Positions 33,245 through 37,019 of a DNA stretch of 37,019 bases are shown piece by piece. Both the position numbers and the translations under genes were made by a program. The stretch is from Paracoccaceae bacterium (GTDB taxonomy: Bacteria; Pseudomonadota; Alphaproteobacteria; Rhodobacterales; Rhodobacteraceae): NCBI GenBank assembly GCA_019911965.1, contig JAIOJF010000012.1, positions 1 through 37,019 of the forward strand, given 5' to 3'. The notes under the pieces are model-generated. The model saw only the letters and a list, made by a program, of their open reading frames with translations, did not search any database and was not told the origin of the DNA. Within the stretch, counting starts at the first letter, position 1, and every line of letters begins with the position of its first letter.

Positions 33245-34013
33245 CCAATCCCAAGCACCCGCCCGCGATGCGATCTGTTACGAAGATATCTACACGGTCG
33301 AATACGCCAACAAGCGCGATGTCGAATTTTTTCGCAACCGGCTGGCCGATCAGCATTGCGAGCGTATTCTTGAAGTCGGCTGCGGCACCGGGCGGGTCTA
33401 CGAAGCGTTGCGCGATCTTGATCCGCAACCCTCTTATGTCGGCATTGATTACAGCCGCTCGGCGCTGAAATACTTCTCGGAGCGTCACCCCGAAGCGGAA
33501 ACCATCGAGGGGTTCTTCCCCGATTGCCTGTCCACCAAGATCGAGCATGATTTCGACGCGGTGATGTTCTCGTTCAATGGCCTAAGCTACATGCCCGACA
33601 TACGTCGGCCGGAATTTTTCGACGGCTGCCAGCGGGTGCTGCACGAACGCGGGCGGATGCTGCTGCATTTCTTCCGCTTCGATCCAGCCCGCCTTGTCCT
33701 GGCGCACCAGCCCGAAGCCTTCGTCAAGGAATTCGACGTGAACGGTTTGACGGTGGGCAAGTATATCGCCACCCGGATGATGGACGATGTCGAACCCAAT
33801 GCCACGCGGCGGACGTTTTCGTACCGCTTCAGCGATGCGAATGGTCCCGGCGAGATCGTCAAGGTGTTCGATGTGTTCCAGTGCCATTCCGAACGCATCA
33901 TCGAACAGATCCGCGCTGCCGGATTCACCGAGATCACGCTCTTTTCCGATCCGTATGCAACCGGTTATGATGCGGCGGCGGATGACGTCTATCTTGAAGC
34001 CCGGCTTGGCTGA
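33231..34013 (+). CDS. Class I SAM-dependent methyltransferase
   Basis: A 260-residue methyltransferase: motif I ILEVGCGTG (46-54), acidic YVGIDYS after strand two, and DFDAVMFSFNGLSYM at motif II. No ATG or GTG is available early in the frame; the best start is TTG 33231, which overlaps the aminotransferase stop by 14 bases, so translation is probably coupled. Its acceptor is unknown; a sugar N- or O-methylation is likely from context. Confidence 0.85.
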   Translation: MTRPDQSQAPARDAICYEDIYTVEYANKRDVEFFRNRLADQHCERILEVGCGTGRVYEALRDLDPQPSYVGIDYSRSALKYFSERHPEAETIEGFFPDCLSTKIEHDFDAVMFSFNGLSYMPDIRRPEFFDGCQRVLHERGRMLLHFFRFDPARLVLAHQPEAFVKEFDVNGLTVGKYIATRMMDDVEPNATRRTFSYRFSDANGPGEIVKVFDVFQCHSERIIEQIRAAGFTEITLFSDPYATGYDAAADDVYLEARLG

Positions 34014-34055
34014 TCGGGCGCAGGCAGGCATCAGCGCCGGCGATGCGGGTTGGAC

Positions 34056-35021
34056 ATGACGACAATCGAAACCATCAGCGGTTACGTATTCACCCCCGGT
34101 GATCTGAAGGTCGCCGGGCGCAAGCCGGGCCTGTCGGCATTCCTGCGCACGCGCAACGGCGCCGATTTCATCGAAGCCACGATCCGCAGCCATATCGGGT
34201 TCTATGACGAGATCGTCGCGGTCTACAACCAATGCACCGATGCGACGCCGGATATCCTGGCGCGTCTGGCGCAGGAATTTGCGCCGAAGCTGCGGCTGTT
34301 TCACTATACCGACCGGGTGCAGCCGCTGGGCAGCCCGGGCCATGCCGATACGCCCGGCGATCATCCCGAAAGCATGGTGAATTATTCCAACTTCGCGCTG
34401 TCGCGCACACGGTTCCGCGATGTCGTCAAGCTGGACGACGATCATCTGGCGATCCCGTCCGAAGTTGCGGCGATCACAAAGGACTTCCGCGAAAGCCGGG
34501 CCGATACCGGGGCGCTGCATTGTTTTTCCGGGCTGAACATCGCCCGCAGCAAGGACGGGCGTCTGGGCATTCCGGCCTTCGATCCGGTCTCGGGCGGGGG
34601 TGATATCGGGTATTTCCGCATGACGCCCGAAACCTGTTTTTTCCACGACCGCCGGTTTGAAAGGTTCGGGCGCGGCAATCTGAAACGCCGCTTTGCCGGC
34701 TATTTCTACTGGCATCTGAAGTTCCTGAAGGAGGGCGACGGGTTTGGCAATTACGAACTGGACTGCAATCCGGCCAGCCGCTTTGCCCGCAAGCGCGACC
34801 GCTTCGCCAGCACCCGGCTGCTGGACCTGCCAGATGCGGTGCGCGACCTGCGCCCCGGCACGGCGGAACGACTGGCGTCGCTGACCAGTGACAAGTTGCG
34901 GCTGAAGACCGACCGCGACGGTGCGGCGGCAGGCATGTTCCCGGATGCGACACTTGAGGATGCGCTGGACCGGCTCAGCCCCGGCTGGCGCGAGGTTCCG
35001 GGGCTGGGGGTGGCCAGATGA
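34056..35021 (+). CDS. GT2-like glycosyltransferase
   Basis: A 321-residue protein with the GT-A pattern: LSAFLRTRNGADFIEATI at the N-terminus (nucleotide-binding), EIVAVYNQCTDATPDI, then VVKLDDDHLA holding the DxD that binds the metal. Residues after ~210 are basic and may contact the acceptor. ATG 34056 is preferred; TTG 34050 would add two residues. It overlaps the GT25 gene by ATGA. Confidence 0.75.
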   Translation: MTTIETISGYVFTPGDLKVAGRKPGLSAFLRTRNGADFIEATIRSHIGFYDEIVAVYNQCTDATPDILARLAQEFAPKLRLFHYTDRVQPLGSPGHADTPGDHPESMVNYSNFALSRTRFRDVVKLDDDHLAIPSEVAAITKDFRESRADTGALHCFSGLNIARSKDGRLGIPAFDPVSGGGDIGYFRMTPETCFFHDRRFERFGRGNLKRRFAGYFYWHLKFLKEGDGFGNYELDCNPASRFARKRDRFASTRLLDLPDAVRDLRPGTAERLASLTSDKLRLKTDRDGAAAGMFPDATLEDALDRLSPGWREVPGLGVAR

Positions 35022-35800
35022 GCGCTGAATGGCCGGTTTTCGTGATCAACATGGCTGACAACACCGCCCGGATGCAGAAATGCCGCGCCGCACTGGACGC
35101 ACAAGACATCGCGTTCGAGCGGTTCGAGGCGGTGAACGGCCGTGCGCTGGAGGCCGCCGAGATTGCCCGCATTTACGATGCCGCCGCCAATCGCGCACGT
35201 TTCCGCCATCCGCTGGTGGCAGGCGAATTGGGCTGTTACCTCAGCCACGTGGCGTTGTGGCGCAAGCTGGTGGCCTCGGATGCCGCTGGGGCGGTGCTGC
35301 TGGAGGATGATTTCGCGGCCGCGCCGGGGCTTGGGCTTGTGCTGCAGGCGCTGGCGGGGGATCAGGGCAACTGGGACATGGTGAAGCTGTTCTCGCGCCG
35401 CCCCGACGCCCGGATGCTGGCGCGCAGACCGTTATGCGACGGCTTCGATCTGGCAATTCCCTACCAGATTCCGAACACCACCCTTGGCTACGCCATCCGC
35501 CGCGATGCGGCGGCGCGGCTGCTGCAACGCGCCCTGCCTATCGCCCGCCCGATTGATGAGGATCACAAGCGGTTCTGGGAACATGGCCTGACCATCGCGC
35601 TGGTGCAGCCGCCGCCTTTGTCGTTCGGCGAGGAGGCCAGCAAGGGCGATACCATCCAGGCCAACCGCAAGGCCGCCACACGCCCGCCCGCCGGTGCCGT
35701 GCTGCGGCAGGGCCTGCGGAACCTCGGCTACCGGCTGCGCTATCTGGCGGCGCTGCATTATCACCGGCTGATCGGCACGGGCCGGGGGCATGCGCCATGA
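35018..35800 (+). CDS. GT25-family (LPS-type) glycosyltransferase
   Basis: A 260-residue protein of the LpsA/GT25 group. PVFVINMADNTARM at the N-terminus, ELGCYLSH (70-77) and LLEDD (94-98) are the family markers, and NTTLGYAIRRDAAARLL follows. It would add a sugar, often galactose, to LPS or another glycan on the cytoplasmic face. Start and stop overlap the neighbouring genes by ATGA on both sides. Confidence 0.88.
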   Translation: MSAEWPVFVINMADNTARMQKCRAALDAQDIAFERFEAVNGRALEAAEIARIYDAAANRARFRHPLVAGELGCYLSHVALWRKLVASDAAGAVLLEDDFAAAPGLGLVLQALAGDQGNWDMVKLFSRRPDARMLARRPLCDGFDLAIPYQIPNTTLGYAIRRDAAARLLQRALPIARPIDEDHKRFWEHGLTIALVQPPPLSFGEEASKGDTIQANRKAATRPPAGAVLRQGLRNLGYRLRYLAALHYHRLIGTGRGHAP

Positions 35801-36483
35801 TCGGGCGGTGGTTTCAGCGCCTGAAAGCGGCGGAGCGGTCCTGGCGACACGGGCTTGGCAAGGATATCTCTACGCCCGAGGCCCGCCGGAAGGCGCGGCG
35901 GCATTTTCTGTATATCGACCACGGCATCCTGCGTATCTGGTGGAAGAATTTCCACGAAATCGCGCCCGGCGTCTACCGCGCCAACCAGCCCTCGCCCGAG
36001 CGTCTGGCCGAGTTCCGCGACATGGGGATCAGGACCATCCTCAACCTGCGCGGCGACAGCGATGCCAGCCCCTACCTGTTCGAGATCGAGGCCTGTGCCG
36101 AGCTTGGCCTGACCCTGATCGACCACCGCTTGTATGCCGCAGCCCTTGCCAGCCGCGACGAATTGCTGGACCTGATCGCGATCTTCCGGCGGATCGAAAA
36201 GCCTTTCGTGATGCATTGCAAATCGGGCTCCGACCGCACCGGTTTTGCCGCGATCCTGTTTCTGCATATCATCGAAGGCCAGCCGCTGGAGCGCGCGATG
36301 CGGCAATTGCACTGGACGCATCTGCATTTCAGGAAGTCCAAGAACGGCATCCTTGATCTGTTTTTCGAGGCCTATCTCGAAGCGTCGAAAGATGGCGTTC
36401 CGTCGCTGGAAGACTGGATAACGACGCAATACGACCCCGCAATTCTGGAAGACAGATTCGCCACTGAACGCGGGCGCGGGTGA
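35797..36483 (+). CDS. Tyrosine/dual-specificity phosphatase-like protein
   Basis: A 228-residue cysteine phosphatase. The P-loop H140-C141-K-S-G-S-D-R147-T matches HCx5R(S/T). The upstream NQPSPERLAEFRDMGIRTILNLRG is the usual entry of the fold. The first ~50 residues are very basic and aromatic. It is the last gene of the glycan operon, overlapping GT25 by ATGA. A role in controlling the glycan pathway or in removing phosphate from a sugar or lipid intermediate is possible; the substrate is unknown. Confidence 0.85.
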   Translation: MIGRWFQRLKAAERSWRHGLGKDISTPEARRKARRHFLYIDHGILRIWWKNFHEIAPGVYRANQPSPERLAEFRDMGIRTILNLRGDSDASPYLFEIEACAELGLTLIDHRLYAAALASRDELLDLIAIFRRIEKPFVMHCKSGSDRTGFAAILFLHIIEGQPLERAMRQLHWTHLHFRKSKNGILDLFFEAYLEASKDGVPSLEDWITTQYDPAILEDRFATERGRG

Positions 36484-36759
36484 CTTAGGGGCAACCCGAT
36501 TCGCGGACGTTGCGCCCGGGGGCCGCAGGAACGGTCGCAAATCGCGCGTCACCATTCGTTTATGTCGCATTCGCCCAACCAGCCAACGCTATTTTCGGTC
36601 GCCAGACACATCCGATCCGACCGGTATGGCCTGTCTGGGCGGCGATTATCGGACCGCCCGGGAAACCAGTTGCGGTACTGTTGCAAAGCCGGGGTGAATG
36701 TGTTTGGGTTAGGGACAGGCCGCGTCGAAGACGGCCATGAACCATAAGGGAGAAGCCGA
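36484..36759. other. Spacer between the glycan operon and the ABC ATPase gene
   Basis: 276 bp without a credible gene. A short inverted repeat GGGCGG/CCGCCC lies at 36637-36659, too weak to call a terminator. No promoter with good spacing was found. Confidence 0.35.
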
Positions 36760-37019
36760 TTGACCGTAGCGTCAAAGGAAGACGGATTTGTCGTTTTTGA
36801 TCACGTCCAGAAAAGCTATGACGGCGAAATTCTGGTCGTCAAGGATCTGAACCTTTACATCGGCAAAGGTGAGTTCATGACCATGCTCGGGCCGTCAGGT
36901 TCCGGCAAGACGACCTGCCTGATGATGTTGGCCGGATTTGAAACCGCGACGCATGGCGACATCCTTCTGAACAAGCGACCGATCAACAACATCCCGCCGC
37001 ACAAGCGCGGCATCGGCAT
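36760..37019 (+). CDS. ABC transporter ATP-binding protein, 3'-truncated by window end
   Basis: The first 86 codons of an ATPase. The start is TTG 36760, with AAGGGAG (36746-36752) seven bases upstream. Walker A GPSGSGKTT and the following LMMLAGFE are clear, and DILLNKRPINNIPPHKRGIG is the pattern of the PotA-type (polyamine/spermidine and related) importers. The Q-loop, signature and Walker B are beyond the window, so the substrate class is a likeness only. Confidence 0.85.
   Translation, partial: MTVASKEDGFVVFDHVQKSYDGEILVVKDLNLYIGKGEFMTMLGPSGSGKTTCLMMLAGFETATHGDILLNKRPINNIPPHKRGIG

Noticed and set aside
1-37019. CRISPR array, insertion sequence, prophage or toxin-antitoxin genes
   Set aside because: No regularly spaced repeats, transposase, integrase or phage structural genes, or small paired toxin/antitoxin ORFs were seen on reading both strands.

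Overview
The window looks like a chromosomal segment of a high-GC marine-type alphaproteobacterium, most likely Rhodobacteraceae/Roseobacter group. The evidence is the gene content: an NDUFA12-type complex I accessory subunit, an accBC-aat operon next to mlaD and DUF2155 genes, a choXWV choline importer, a TRAP transporter and a Hint-domain protein. This placement is inferred from family content, not from a database search. No IS element, integrase, prophage or CRISPR array was seen.

Layout. 1-1742: the 3' end of an NAD(P)H-hydrate dehydratase gene and a convergent Hint (hedgehog/intein) protein. 1871-7520: tRNA-Leu(UAG), a hairpin-rich spacer, tig, a DMT permease, a convergent SRPBCC protein, then clpP and clpX (protein quality control). 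7585-8817: a plus-strand operon of NDUFA12, mlaD and DUF2155. 8757-13520 (minus strand): accB-accC-aat, preceded by an M48 protease/TPR gene coupled to a DsbA-like thiol oxidoreductase gene. 13582-14733: a class I aminotransferase. 14834-17787: the choXWV choline ABC operon, with a palindromic operator over its promoter and an intrinsic terminator between choX and choW.

17829-27199 is the most interesting catabolic block. It holds an acyl-CoA dehydrogenase diverging from a MarR regulator, then an SDR 3-hydroxyacyl-CoA dehydrogenase and a feruloyl-CoA-synthase-type ligase. On the opposite strand are a crotonase with its own operator-bearing promoter and a TRAP transporter operon (P-Q-M) that ends in a stand-alone MetE-like zinc methyltransferase. 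Together they suggest uptake, CoA activation and beta-oxidation-type side-chain shortening of a phenylpropanoid or similar acid. The methyltransferase has no obvious place in that scheme.

27508-29939: lipB and a secreted peptidoglycan-binding-domain protein. 30060-36483: tRNA-Leu(GAG) followed by a surface-glycan cluster: a GT10-like fucosyltransferase, a convergent GT11 fucosyltransferase, then a tightly coupled operon of sugar aminotransferase, methyltransferase, GT2-like, GT25 and a tyrosine/dual-specificity phosphatase. The window ends inside an ABC ATPase gene of the polyamine/spermidine type.

Several promoters share one pattern: TTG-like -35, a 17-bp spacer, and a -10 such as TAGAAG, TAAGAC or TATAGA. 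They are annotated individually.
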